Positions 39,549-47,621 of a stretch of DNA of 64,000 nucleotides are shown here, piece after piece. The notes below the pieces were generated by a model. The model was given only the letters and a program-made list of their open reading frames with translations, was not told the DNA's origin and did not search any database. This stretch comes from Bacteroidales bacterium UBA6851 (lineage in GTDB: Bacteria; Bacteroidota; Bacteroidia; Bacteroidales; UBA932): positions 62,001-126,000 of the forward strand of contig DKDJ01000002.1 of NCBI GenBank assembly GCA_002451795.1, in the 5' to 3' direction. A program made the translations under genes and the position numbers. Within the stretch, counting starts at the first letter, position 1; each line of letters opens with the position of its first letter.

Positions 39549-39946
39549 AGCAGCATAAGATCAAAGTTAATTTCCTCCTTGTCTGCAAGAATGTTAACGG
39601 AATCGTTGGGGGAGCGGTGCTGGTAGCAGCGCACTTTCCTGGTGCTTCCGTCCTCCATGGTCGCCGTGCCGTCAAATGCAAATATGTAGACGCCTTTCAG
39701 GACTCTCATTGTACAACTTCCTCCTACCAATACAGGGTAGGTGTACTCCTCCCCGGTGTTGAGATTCCTGAAAAAATTCCCTTTCAAAGACGGGTCTATA
39801 TTTATGGCTATGGGCTTTTCTTCTGAGACAGCGTTAAGCCTGACTGTGGAGTAAATCTCTTCCGCACTGCGCCCGCATGAAGAGAGCGCAATGGGAAGAA
39901 AAAAGAACAACACATTTATTATTATAGGATAAATAATCTTTCTCAT
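39545..39946 (-). CDS. Small lipoprotein of the TonB operon
   Basis: The protein has 133 residues with a strong signal peptide and lipobox ALSSC (Cys24). The mature part is a single small beta domain (KPIAINIDPSLKGNFF, GGSCTMRVLKGVYIFAFDGT). I do not recognise the family. It overlaps the receptor gene upstream and the barrel gene downstream by four bases each, so all three are almost certainly translated together and work together at the outer membrane. Confidence 0.65.
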   Translation of the reverse strand: MRKIIYPIIINVLFFFLPIALSSCGRSAEEIYSTVRLNAVSEEKPIAINIDPSLKGNFFRNLNTGEEYTYPVLVGGSCTMRVLKGVYIFAFDGTATMEDGSTRKVRCYQHRSPNDSVNILADKEEINFDLMLL

Positions 39947-42678
39947 ATTTTGAAATCGAGTTCCATTCCGAAGTATGGTGTCACGCTCCTGCGCACAAGT
40001 GCTCCGTTGCGGTAATAGTCAGGCGTGATATCAAATATCTTGTTGACATAGAGTGAGCAAGATACTTTATCATGGTAAAGCTTTTTACTCACCTTGAGGT
40101 TGATGTTCATGGAGAAGGGAGTACGCTGATATTGGTAAAGGCTGGCTGTATATTCCCTTATAAGGTATCTTAGCACTGGATCATTTCCACTTTCCTCTTC
40201 GTTGAATGCGTATATTTTTCCACTCTTGTCCATATATGAGTTCGGGTACTTGCTTGTAGGCATGGACTGGTGTCCGGAGAACCACAGGCACTGGAATGAA
40301 GTAGAGAATATGAGTCCAAGGCTCGGAATCTGTGTGTCGAACATGACATTAGTGATGAAAGAATCATAGAAACTGCCATCATTCATATCATAGATACCTA
40401 TGTATGGGTATTGTTTGCCATCTATCATCACGCTAGGCTGGTAGTACTCCGGCTGGCTATTCATGTACTCCGTGCGTAGCCATGCTCCGTTGCCGCTGAT
40501 CTTAGTGTTGATGGCCTTGATCCTCCTTGTATTGAAACTAAATTCAAGACCTTTTTTCAGCGTTCTGCTTCCGTTGGTGGTGAAACTGTATGCTGTGAGG
40601 GTAGTGTCCTTCTTGAAAGGTATTTCACTTAGAGCTGGAGGGCCGGAGAGAGCGGATTTGTCTATGCCAGAAGCATCGTAGACTTTATATTCGATAGGCA
40701 TATATTCGTATGCATATCGGAATCCTGAAGTCATGTCCTCTCTGAACCAATCGACAGACAAGGAGTATCCGTTCCAGTCTATGTCGGCCCCGATCTCCCA
40801 TTTGAGGTTTCGTGCTGCCTGTATGCCAGTATTGGTTGGATCAATCTTGAATACAAGCATGTTGACTCTCCTGAGGTTCTCTTCCACCGGCCAGTAGTTG
40901 AGTTGTGTGCGATCAGAATAAATCGGGTCTGGATAAAGCATATCCATAGTAGGGAATTTGGTATGCATACCGATTCCAGCATAGAGACCGGAGTCAAATT
41001 TATATCCGTTGATGACGGCAGACGGCAAGGATAACCTTATGTTGGCCCTTGGGTCAAGATATGGTTTCAGATTGATATCATATTCCTTGCCGGCGCCGGC
41101 CATCATCTCTGCGCGCAGTCCAGCCACGAGCTCAAGAACGAAGTTTCCGAGTGGCTTTCTTGCTGTCTCTTCAGCATAAACTGACAACTGATGAGTAGCC
41201 GGTATTACGTAGTACGGACGCGGTCTCACATTCATACCAGTAGAGAACGGTCTTGAAGTATCAAATGAAGTCCCTCTTCCGAAGTTCTTGTCCATGCTCC
41301 ATTCTATTCCTGCCTGCATCCTGTGTATGCCCTTAGCAAAGGATGCAGAACTATTGGCAAATACATAGAACGGTATGCCTTGTACAGAAAGTTGAGCGTC
41401 ATATTTCGCCGGAATGATGATGGCATCATGCTCTCCCGGCTCAAGTGAGGTGGAGACTGGAGTGCTTTTTCCTAAAGAGACTCTTTTCCAACGACTTATG
41501 AGGTCATTCTCGGCGCTGACAGATATGGTATTTTCTATAGAACGTAGAAAACTTCCCTCATTGGCTGCATTTATGGAATACCGTCCAGAGACAGCAAATT
41601 TATGGTAGCTTGAACTATATGTCTCTATAGGCGTGCCGCCATCAGATACATCCAGATCCGTATCCGACTTCTGATTGTCAAATGAGCCAGTGTAGTCCAG
41701 ACTACTGCTTAATGAATGACGGAAGTTATCAGACTTCCAGTCTTTTCCCGCTCTCAGACTTGCTGTCAGTCTTTTCCAGTTCTGGCGGGTCTGACGTGGG
41801 TCAGACCTTGAGTCAAGGTAGTTTATGCTGGTATTAAGTGTCGTTCGTTCAGACTCTTTTCCCCATTCAAAGCCTTTTCCGATGTAGAATAGTTTGCTTT
41901 TCATATCGGATTTGAATCTTGCATGGACGTCATTTCCGCCTTTTTTTCTGGTAATATTGACAAGTCCGCTTGTAAGGTCTCCATACTTTACCGAAGCAAT
42001 GCCGCGGACAATATCCACTTTCTCGATATCCTCTGTGCTGATTTCGCGCATGTCGGTTCCGAAATTGACATAGCTGCTTCCGTAGCTGCTATATGTGGGA
42101 GTGGACTGGAGGTTGGCGTCGTTGCCGATAGGCCGTCCGTCGATGACGAATCTGGTGCCTAGTGCCGAAGTGGCATAGTCGCTGTCAGTAAGGCTGCCTG
42201 CGGCTCTTAAGTTTATAAGTTGTGGACTTGATAATACTGGATCCTTGGCCATTCCGCCAGGCAGTAACTCGAGTAGATCCGCGAAACTTGACGGCTGGAT
42301 ATGTTCTATAGCCTCCGTGCCTATCCTTGTAGATGAGGTGACGCCTCTATCCTCTACTGCGGTGACTATCACTTCTTTAAGGGATTCATTATCTGGAGTG
42401 AGCCTTATCTCGAGTCTGGTGTCCTTGGATATGGATACTGTGTATGATGCCTTTCTGTATCCTACATAACTCAGGGTTACCGTATATGTTCCTTCCTGAA
42501 GATTCTTGACCTCATATTTGCCATCGTCTCCCGAAACAGCCCATTTGGCCTGGTGGCCTTCTTTCTCCACTATCACAGCGGCAGCCGGAAGCCCTGTGCC
42601 ATCCTGCGCGTCTCTAACTGTGCCGGAGAGAGTAAATAGTCTTATCGCCGCGACCAATATGTATGCTATAGGAGCCAT
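39943..42678 (-). CDS. TonB-dependent outer membrane receptor
   Basis: The protein has 911 residues. After an N-terminal hydrophobic segment, residues 16-95 form a carboxypeptidase-regulatory-like domain (SGTVRDAQDGTGLPAAAVIV, DGKYEVKNLQEGTYTVTLSY). The plug domain follows (SLKEVIVTAVEDRG, VDIVRGIASVKYGDLTSGLV), then a 22-strand-type barrel ending VTPYFGMELDFKI. It is not paired with a SusD gene, so it resembles metal, vitamin or peptide receptors more than SusC. First gene of a four-gene minus-strand operon with two lipoproteins and a second barrel. The ligand cannot be inferred. Confidence 0.85.
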   Translation of the reverse strand: MAPIAYILVAAIRLFTLSGTVRDAQDGTGLPAAAVIVEKEGHQAKWAVSGDDGKYEVKNLQEGTYTVTLSYVGYRKASYTVSISKDTRLEIRLTPDNESLKEVIVTAVEDRGVTSSTRIGTEAIEHIQPSSFADLLELLPGGMAKDPVLSSPQLINLRAAGSLTDSDYATSALGTRFVIDGRPIGNDANLQSTPTYSSYGSSYVNFGTDMREISTEDIEKVDIVRGIASVKYGDLTSGLVNITRKKGGNDVHARFKSDMKSKLFYIGKGFEWGKESERTTLNTSINYLDSRSDPRQTRQNWKRLTASLRAGKDWKSDNFRHSLSSSLDYTGSFDNQKSDTDLDVSDGGTPIETYSSSYHKFAVSGRYSINAANEGSFLRSIENTISVSAENDLISRWKRVSLGKSTPVSTSLEPGEHDAIIIPAKYDAQLSVQGIPFYVFANSSASFAKGIHRMQAGIEWSMDKNFGRGTSFDTSRPFSTGMNVRPRPYYVIPATHQLSVYAEETARKPLGNFVLELVAGLRAEMMAGAGKEYDINLKPYLDPRANIRLSLPSAVINGYKFDSGLYAGIGMHTKFPTMDMLYPDPIYSDRTQLNYWPVEENLRRVNMLVFKIDPTNTGIQAARNLKWEIGADIDWNGYSLSVDWFREDMTSGFRYAYEYMPIEYKVYDASGIDKSALSGPPALSEIPFKKDTTLTAYSFTTNGSRTLKKGLEFSFNTRRIKAINTKISGNGAWLRTEYMNSQPEYYQPSVMIDGKQYPYIGIYDMNDGSFYDSFITNVMFDTQIPSLGLIFSTSFQCLWFSGHQSMPTSKYPNSYMDKSGKIYAFNEEESGNDPVLRYLIREYTASLYQYQRTPFSMNINLKVSKKLYHDKVSCSLYVNKIFDITPDYYRNGALVRRSVTPYFGMELDFKI

Positions 42679-42707
42679 TATCTATCACTACGTTTTGTAA
42701 CCGGATG

Positions 42708-42738
42708 CAAAGATAGAATCGCTATTTTCCGGTGTCAA
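42708..42738 (-). promoter_or_regulatory. Promoter of the TonB receptor operon
   Basis: On the minus strand TTG (42738-42736), 20 bases, then TATCTTTG (42715-42708), 29 bases before the ATG. No iron-box-like palindrome is evident. Confidence 0.75.
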
Positions 42739-42825
42739 TACTTTAAAAAAAGTAAAAATTGCCACGCTTATCATTAGTTGTAAGTAATTTGATCTCGCTA
42801 TGATTTTTCTTCTTGAAAGATGTGT

Positions 42826-42833
42826 TACTTTTG
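42826..42833 (+). promoter_or_regulatory. Promoter -7 element for the ABC operon
   Basis: TACTTTTG fits TAnnTTTG and ends 15 bases before the ATG at 42849; no TTG is found at standard spacing. It is divergent from the TonB operon promoter. Confidence 0.55.
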
Positions 42834-42848
42834 CCCCAAAATTCACTT

Positions 42849-43739
42849 ATGGAAGATAATGTAATTGTCTGCGATCGTCTTACGCACTATTACGGTAAGC
42901 ATCGCATTTATTCGGATTTGAGCTTCACGGTTCAGAGAGGGACGATTACCGGACTGCTTGGGAAGAACGGTACGGGGAAAACGACAACGATAAATATCCT
43001 TATGGGGTATCTCAAACCAACCTCTGGTAAATGTACCATTTTTGGAGAGGATGTGTCGTCTATTAGTCCTGTTACAAGAGAGAGAATTGCTCTTCTGCTT
43101 GAGGGGCATGTTCAGTATTCATTTATGAATATCACGCAGATAGAGAAATTCTACTCAAGGTTTTATCCTAAGTGGAATCGCGATGCGTACTATGATTTGA
43201 TGTCCAGGCTGAAGGTAACTCCTGGTCAAAGGATTTCCAATATGAGTAATGGGCAGAAGTCGCAAGTGGCGCTTGGTCTTATTCTCGCCCAGAATGCCGA
43301 CCTGCTGGTTCTTGATGATTTCTCATTGGGACTTGACCCTGGTTACAGAAGATTATTTATAGAGTACCTGCGTGACTATGCCAAGTCAGAAGACAAGACT
43401 GTATTTATGACTTCTCACATTATTCAGGATGTGGAGAAACTTGTGGACGACTGTATCATTATGGATTATGGAAAGATTCTGTTCCATGATAAGATAGGCG
43501 TGCTTACGGGAAGCCTTTCCAGATATACGTACTTGCTTGGCGAGGGCATGGGCGTGGTAGGGGAATCTGATGATATTCTCCATCCATCAGAGTATAAGGG
43601 GATAGTCGAGTTCTATTCATTCCTTGGCGAAGAAAAAGTAAGGGAGGTAATGTCTGCCCAGGGCATTGTGCCGTCTTCACTCAGTTCCGAGAGGCTTAAC
43701 CTCGAGGACGCTTTCATAGGTCTTACAGGAAAATATTAA
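42849..43739 (+). CDS. ABC transporter ATP-binding protein
   Basis: The start is placed at 42849 (MEDNVIVCDRLTHYYGKHRI, 296 residues), since the longer frame reads through the promoter. Walker A is GLLGKNGTGKTTT, the signature is MSNGQKSQ and the H-loop is MTSHI. Walker B is LLVLDDFSLGLD: the usual catalytic Glu after the Asp is itself Asp, and the following Pro is lost. The enzyme may hydrolyse ATP slowly. It starts a three-gene operon with a membrane protein and a DUF4857-like protein. The substrate is unknown. Confidence 0.85.
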   Translation: MEDNVIVCDRLTHYYGKHRIYSDLSFTVQRGTITGLLGKNGTGKTTTINILMGYLKPTSGKCTIFGEDVSSISPVTRERIALLLEGHVQYSFMNITQIEKFYSRFYPKWNRDAYYDLMSRLKVTPGQRISNMSNGQKSQVALGLILAQNADLLVLDDFSLGLDPGYRRLFIEYLRDYAKSEDKTVFMTSHIIQDVEKLVDDCIIMDYGKILFHDKIGVLTGSLSRYTYLLGEGMGVVGESDDILHPSEYKGIVEFYSFLGEEKVREVMSAQGIVPSSLSSERLNLEDAFIGLTGKY

Positions 43740-43743
43740 TATT

Positions 43744-44415
43744 ATGATCAAGTCATTGATTTATAAGGAATGGCTCAAGTCGCGATTTGTCATTCTATGC
43801 ATGGCGATATTGCTCTTTGGTTTCACGGCATACGATTTTCTTGCACTCTCGAAGAATGCGGAACTTGGCGGATATGGATTTCTATGGGAGTATGCTGTAA
43901 GCAAGAACTCGATACTTGTGGACAATCTTATCCATCTTCCAGTTGTCTGCGGTGTTCTGTTGGCATTGGCCCAGTTTGTCCCGGAGAGTTACCGGAAGTG
44001 TCTTAAACTTACTCTTCATCTCCCGTTATCACAGAGTGTCACAGTAACTGTCATGCAGGGGTATGGAGTGTGCGTGCTGGTTCTGCTTTTTGCATTGCAG
44101 TCTCTATCATTGTTGCTTTTCCTTGGCCATTATCTAGTCATAGATGTTGTTTGGAGGATATTGTTCTCGATGCTTACCTGGTTTTGTGCCGGGGTGTGTG
44201 CATATCTCTGGACGTCTGCATTGTGTCTGGAACCGTCGTGGAAGATGAAGGTGATAGAAGTTGTCTTGATGGGCGCCGTGCTCAGTTCATTCTATCTGTC
44301 TTCTGCTCAGATGGCTTATAGAAGCGGCATACTTCCCATGTTTGTAGTGACCACGCTATTGGCATCACTGCTGATTCATTATAGCGTGAGAAGGTTTAAA
44401 GATGGAGTACAATAA
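43744..44415 (+). CDS. ABC transporter membrane subunit
   Basis: The protein has 223 residues and about six hydrophobic helices (for example FVILCMAILLFGFTAYDFLA and LVLLFALQSLSLLLFLGHYL). No motif identifies a substrate. It starts four bases after the ATPase stop, so it is very likely the permease partner. The central LTLHLPLSQSVTVTVMQGYG segment could be the cytoplasmic coupling region. The third operon gene begins 15 bases downstream. Confidence 0.65.
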   Translation: MIKSLIYKEWLKSRFVILCMAILLFGFTAYDFLALSKNAELGGYGFLWEYAVSKNSILVDNLIHLPVVCGVLLALAQFVPESYRKCLKLTLHLPLSQSVTVTVMQGYGVCVLVLLFALQSLSLLLFLGHYLVIDVVWRILFSMLTWFCAGVCAYLWTSALCLEPSWKMKVIEVVLMGAVLSSFYLSSAQMAYRSGILPMFVVTTLLASLLIHYSVRRFKDGVQ

Positions 44416-44430
44416 GTAACTTAAAATTAC

Positions 44431-45528
44431 ATGAATATGAAAAAAGTCGGTAAGATATATCTTATAGTCATTACAGTACTTCTGTCCATGTGGCTGCTGC
44501 CAAGGCTGTATTATATCATCACTGTTAAGAGTGTGTCAACGCCATTTACTTTATATAGCTGTACGGTGGAGGACTTTGTGTCTCTTCAAGATAGGTCCGG
44601 AAAGGATTTTGTCTTTTCTGATACACAAGGAACCATGTATGGGGATAGTGTGCTTCCGTTTTTCTATTATCGAGTGCTTTCAAGCCGCAATCATGTCCCG
44701 GAAAAGATTGCAGGGCATGTTTTCACAGGTGAGCAGATAGAGCGAAACAATATTATATTTTCTTCTTCGCCAAAAGAAGTAAATAATGATGTGCCTAATG
44801 TCTATATGCTTCTAGAGTCGGAGCCTGAGCGTGTTGAACTGGAAGATCCTCAGTACGCATTCGTGACCCGAAAAGATGGGATTAGAATTGTTGAAATTGC
44901 CACCAATGAAAGAGCTGCGGCTATGGAAGCGGATTTTGCACATGCGCTTGATTCAGTCGGATTTAGATACCCTGCTCGGATCGTCAGCGGCAATCCGAGC
45001 ACGCATAAGGAGTATGACGAGGGGTATATGGTGACAGATGCTGACGGAAAGCTTTTTCATATAAAACTCTGCAGAGGAAAGGCTTGTGTGGAGTTTATAG
45101 ATGCTGGCGGCGTGGATATAGAGCATATCTTTATCACTGAAAATGAAAACCGCGCGTCTCTTGCATATCTTTTTGATACAGAGGGAAGGTTCTATGTTCT
45201 GGACAGCCTTCGTAGGGTGGTTCCTACCGATGTGGTGGCTGATGTGAAGAAGAATGATTTCCTCATCGTGGGTGATATATTGAACTATACTGTACGTGTT
45301 AGTGATAGTAACGGTGAGAATTACTGGGCTCTTCGATCAGATGATTTCAGCACCGTCGATACATTCAGAAGGGATTATCCAGAAGATAGAGTCTTTGATC
45401 TTCCAAAATATATTCTTCCGGCCAGATTAAGCCTGTCTTCTTCCTTGTCTTCCAGGATTTGCCCTGTATTCTCTGATTTTTCGTGGATAGGACTCTGCGT
45501 GACGCTTGCTCTTGTAGCATGTCTCTGA
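44431..45528 (+). CDS. DUF4857-like membrane-anchored protein
   Basis: The protein has 365 residues with one N-terminal transmembrane helix (IYLIVITVLLSMWLLPRLYY) and a hydrophobic C-terminal segment (WIGLCVTLALVACL). The middle is a predicted extracytoplasmic beta-rich domain with TPFTLYSCTVEDF near its start. This agrees with what I know of DUF4857 proteins, which sit next to ABC ATPase genes in Bacteroidales. The function is not known. The protein ends abruptly after the second helix, which may be natural or may reflect loss of further C-terminal helices. Confidence 0.65.
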   Translation: MNMKKVGKIYLIVITVLLSMWLLPRLYYIITVKSVSTPFTLYSCTVEDFVSLQDRSGKDFVFSDTQGTMYGDSVLPFFYYRVLSSRNHVPEKIAGHVFTGEQIERNNIIFSSSPKEVNNDVPNVYMLLESEPERVELEDPQYAFVTRKDGIRIVEIATNERAAAMEADFAHALDSVGFRYPARIVSGNPSTHKEYDEGYMVTDADGKLFHIKLCRGKACVEFIDAGGVDIEHIFITENENRASLAYLFDTEGRFYVLDSLRRVVPTDVVADVKKNDFLIVGDILNYTVRVSDSNGENYWALRSDDFSTVDTFRRDYPEDRVFDLPKYILPARLSLSSSLSSRICPVFSDFSWIGLCVTLALVACL

Positions 45529-45532
45529 CAAA

Positions 45533-45563
45533 TTGTCACTCTTTGGCCTTGATAATGACTTTG
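45533..45563 (+). promoter_or_regulatory. Candidate dnaK promoter
   Basis: TTG (45533-45535), 20 bases, then TGACTTTG (45556-45563), one base off TAnnTTTG. No CIRCE-type inverted repeat is visible between it and dnaK. Confidence 0.45.
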
Positions 45564-45641
45564 GCAAATGTTTTGATTCACTCTGATGCGTCCTGTCAAT
45601 GAGACGGGAGTTATGAAGTGAAATTTAAAAAGTATTAAGAT

Positions 45642-47546
45642 ATGGGAAAGATTATTGGAATCGACCTCGGTACCACGAATTCATGTGTGGCCGTAATGGA
45701 AGGCAATCAGCCTACCGTCATTATCAACGAGGAGGGTGCAAGAACAACTCCTTCAGTTGTTGCATTCACTGACAATGGTGAGCGTAAAGTCGGTAATCCT
45801 GCCAAACGTCAGGCTATTACCAATCCTAAGAATACAGTGTTCTCTATAAAGAGATTTATGGGTGAGACATACGATCAGGTAAGCAGGGAAATCGCACGTG
45901 TCCCTTACAATGTCGTACGTGGCGAGAATAATACTCCACGTGTGGACATCTCTGGCCGTCAGTATTCACCTCAGGAAATTTCTGCCATTATTCTTCAGAA
46001 GATGAAGAAGATTGCAGAGGACTATCTCCGTCAGGATGTTACAGAGGCTGTGATTACAGTTCCTGCATATTTCTCCGACTCTCAGCGTCAGGCTACTAAG
46101 GAAGCTGGTAAGATTGCAGGTCTTGATGTTAAGCGTATCATCAACGAACCTACTGCTGCCGCTCTTGCATACGGCCTTGACAAGAAGAACAAGAATATGA
46201 AAGTCGCTGTGTACGACCTTGGTGGTGGTACATTCGATATTTCCATCCTTGAGCTTGGTGACGGTGTATTCGAGGTTAAGTCTACAAACGGTGATACCCA
46301 CCTTGGAGGTGATGATTTCGACCATGCCATCATAGAGTGGCTCGCAAGGGAGTTCGCTACCGAGAACGGTGGAATTGACCTTAAGAAAGACCCTATGGCA
46401 CTGCAGCGTCTTAAGGAGGCTGCCGAAAAGGCAAAGATTGAACTCTCCAATGCATCTAGCGCAGAAATCAACCTGCCATATATCACAGCTGTAGACGGTA
46501 TGCCTAAGCATTTGGTAAAGACTCTTACAAGGGCCAAGTTCGAGGCTATGTGCGATGACCTCTTCCAGCGCTCCATCGAGCCTTGCCGCAAGGCTCTTTC
46601 AGATGCTCATTTGAGCGCTTCCGATATTGATGAGGTGCTTCTGGTAGGTGGTTCTACACGTATTCCTAAGGTTCAGGAACTTGTTAAGAACTTCTTCGGA
46701 AAAGAGCCTAACAAGAGTGTAAACCCTGATGAGGTCGTAGCCATCGGCGCAGCCATCCAGGGTGGTGTACTTGCTGGTGATGTGAAGGATGTACTTCTTC
46801 TGGATGTTACTCCGCTTTCACTTGGTATCGAAACTCTCGGTGGTGTGATGACCAAGCTTATTGAAGCCAATACAACCATTCCTGTGCACAAGGATCAGGT
46901 GTTCTCCACTGCTGCTGACAACCAGCCTTCAGTAGAGGTACGTGTCCTTCAGGGAGAGCGTCCAATGGCTAAAGATAACAAGCAGATTGGTGTGTTCCAT
47001 CTTGACGGTATCGCTCCGGCTCCTCGTGGAATACCTCAGATTGAAGTATCCTTCGATATTGATACCAACGGTATCCTTAGTGTTTCTGCAAAGGATAAGG
47101 CTACAGGCAAGGAACAGCACATCCGTATTGAGGCTTCAAGTGGCCTGAGTGATGAGGAGATCAAGAGGATGCGTGATGAAGCCAAGGCCAATGAGGAGGC
47201 CGATAAGGCAGAGAAGGAAAGGGTTGATAAGATCAACAACGCTGATGCTATGGTCTTCCAGACCCAGAAAAACCTTAAAGAGTATGGAGACAAGATTCCG
47301 GCCGAGAAGAAGAGTGCTATTGAGAATGCTTGCAATGGATTGAAGAAAGCTGTGGATGAGAAGAACGTTGCTGACATTGACAGGTACAATTCTGAACTTG
47401 AGGCTGCTTGGCATGCTGCTTCAGAGGATATGGCTAAGGCAGCACAGCAGGCTAATCCACAGGGCCCGCAAGGTCCACAAGGCCCAGAAGGTCCTCAGGG
47501 TCCGGAAGGTCCACAGGGTCCAACTCCTGACTATGGTAACAACTAG
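45642..47546 (+). CDS. dnaK: Chaperone DnaK (Hsp70) with collagen-like tail
   Basis: The protein has 634 residues. The ATPase domain carries [16 protein letters not shown], the [20 protein letters not shown] loop and [14 protein letters not shown]; the substrate domain begins near [17 protein letters not shown]. It folds and protects proteins in the cytoplasm with DnaJ and GrpE, neither of which is in the window. The C-terminus is unusual. Instead of the acidic end with an EEVK/EEVD-like motif seen in most DnaK proteins, residues 608-627 are Gly-Pro-Gln and Gly-Pro-Glu triplets, followed by TPDYGNN. A terminator follows within 30 bases, so it is transcribed alone. Confidence 0.96.
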   Translation: MGKIIGIDLGTTNSCVAVMEGNQPTVIINEEGARTTPSVVAFTDNGERKVGNPAKRQAITNPKNTVFSIKRFMGETYDQVSREIARVPYNVVRGENNTPRVDISGRQYSPQEISAIILQKMKKIAEDYLRQDVTEAVITVPAYFSDSQRQATKEAGKIAGLDVKRIINEPTAAALAYGLDKKNKNMKVAVYDLGGGTFDISILELGDGVFEVKSTNGDTHLGGDDFDHAIIEWLAREFATENGGIDLKKDPMALQRLKEAAEKAKIELSNASSAEINLPYITAVDGMPKHLVKTLTRAKFEAMCDDLFQRSIEPCRKALSDAHLSASDIDEVLLVGGSTRIPKVQELVKNFFGKEPNKSVNPDEVVAIGAAIQGGVLAGDVKDVLLLDVTPLSLGIETLGGVMTKLIEANTTIPVHKDQVFSTAADNQPSVEVRVLQGERPMAKDNKQIGVFHLDGIAPAPRGIPQIEVSFDIDTNGILSVSAKDKATGKEQHIRIEASSGLSDEEIKRMRDEAKANEEADKAEKERVDKINNADAMVFQTQKNLKEYGDKIPAEKKSAIENACNGLKKAVDEKNVADIDRYNSELEAAWHAASEDMAKAAQQANPQGPQGPQGPEGPQGPEGPQGPTPDYGNN

Positions 47547-47573
47547 TGGCTTGACCACTTGACCTATAAATTT

Positions 47574-47606
47574 GCCGCAGGTTCAGAAATGAGCCTGCGG
47601 CTTTTT
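47574..47606 (+). terminator. Terminator after dnaK
   Basis: GCCGCAGG (47574-47581) pairs with CCTGCGGC (47594-47601), followed by TTTTT. The recQ -7 element begins only four bases later. Confidence 0.85.
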
Positions 47607-47609
47607 GTG

Positions 47610-47617
47610 TATATTTG
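47610..47617 (+). promoter_or_regulatory. recQ promoter -7 element next to the start codon
   Basis: TATATTTG ends four bases before the recQ ATG at 47622. With a usual spacing of about 5-7 bases from the -7 element to the first transcribed base, the mRNA would be leaderless or nearly so. Confidence 0.55.
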
Positions 47618-47621
47618 TAGT

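Noticed and set aside
44431..45528. Frameshift truncating the DUF4857-like gene
   Set aside because: The C-terminal hydrophobic segment ends at a stop, and no clear continuation appears in the other frames before dnaK.
45564..45641. CIRCE heat-shock operator before dnaK
   Set aside because: No inverted repeat resembling TTAGCACTC-N9-GAGTGCTAA is present.
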